64,000 nt of DNA from Vigna angularis (Eukaryota > Streptophyta > Magnoliopsida > Fabales > Fabaceae): NCBI RefSeq assembly GCF_016808095.1, contig NC_068971.1:992001-1056000 (forward strand). Reading direction: 5' to 3'. Shown one piece after another: positions 63,721-64,000 of the stretch. A model generated the notes under the pieces. That model was given only the letters and a program-made list of their open reading frames with translations, ran no database searches and had not been told where the DNA came from. The position numbers and the translations under genes were made by a program. Position 1 is the first letter of the stretch. Every line of letters starts with the position of its first letter.

Positions 63721-64000
63721 ATTAGAGTGATTTACACACTACAAAGAGTCTTGTGTTTCATTTGTGGACAAACATAAAATATGCAAAAGATTCAGATAGG
63801 ATCTTGAGAAAGTCAATACTATTTTGGGTTTTGTTTGTAATTTTTATTATGTTTTTAATTAAGATTTTAATTAGTCACATTGAAAGATAAAAGCTACAAG
63901 ATGAATCATTCATGTTCTCATGATGAGAAATAATGATTTATTTAGTGGAAATTAAAGGTAGCACTAGTGGACATTAAATACCACTTAATAAGAATTTATG
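63721..64000. other. Window end, nothing recognised
   Basis: AT-rich sequence after the copia remnant with no recognisable domain. Confidence 0.4.

Noticed and set aside
1..64000. tRNA, rRNA, known miRNA precursors and CRISPR arrays
   Set aside because: I looked by eye for tRNA box sequences and for well-known plant miRNA sequences and found none. CRISPR is not expected in a plant nucleus, and the tandem repeats seen lack spacer structure.

Overview
This is an AT-rich plant nuclear segment with large spliced genes, plastid-targeted proteins, many long (TA)n microsatellites and non-autonomous DNA transposons. The gene sequences and a dispersed motif (a palindromic 'CCTACAAAACCGG..TTGTAGG' type repeat at about 56.7 kb) suggest a legume, perhaps Vigna/Phaseolus-like. 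That assignment is inference from recalled sequence style, not from a search.

Layout. 1-4.4 kb: gene-free, with one TIR transposon (1738-2968). 4.4-7.5 kb: translation initiation factor eIF5 (+), with a 1.2-kb 5'UTR intron and a 60-codon uORF. 9.1-10.2 kb: a second copy of the same transposon with a GC-rich core. 10.6-11.9 kb: a seven-exon RING-CH membrane E3 ligase (-). 15.8-20.1 kb: two intronless paralogues of an uncharacterised 141-aa protein (both -). 21.6-25.2 kb: a two-exon CHORD-like small protein (-) whose 3.1-kb intron carries a large inverted repeat. 25.5-27.9 kb: plastid protease subunit ClpP3 (+), divergent from the CHORD-like gene across about 305 bp. 29.2-36.0 kb: organellar phenylalanyl-tRNA synthetase (-), ten coding exons. 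40.0-40.75 kb: a heavy-metal-associated isoprenylated protein (+). 41-51.5 kb: no gene seen, with microsatellites and a small fold-back element. 52.1-54.8 kb: a DUF506/PDDEXK_6-like protein (+). 56.0-57.8 kb: a third TIR element with an internal minisatellite. 57.8-64 kb: no intact gene, with a MITE and a decayed Ty1/copia remnant.

The coding genes are ordinary housekeeping or regulatory plant genes and do not form one pathway. Three are probably organelle-targeted (CHORD-like, ClpP3, PheRS). Exon models were assembled by hand from GT/AG sites, reading-frame continuity and family likeness. Every spliced model closes in frame, and the PheRS model has 429 codons, which matches my recollection of the Arabidopsis enzyme.

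Most interesting signals: (1) eIF5 has a uORF with a poor start context upstream of a main AUG with a strong context, the layout expected for start-codon-stringency autoregulation. (2) A long inverted repeat lies inside the CHORD-like intron and could form a dsRNA precursor. (3) A relic of a TIR family also present at 56-57.8 kb lies inside the ClpP3 divergent promoter. (4) Two MULE-like elements share identical 9-bp flanking repeats, and one carries what looks like a captured gene 5' end.
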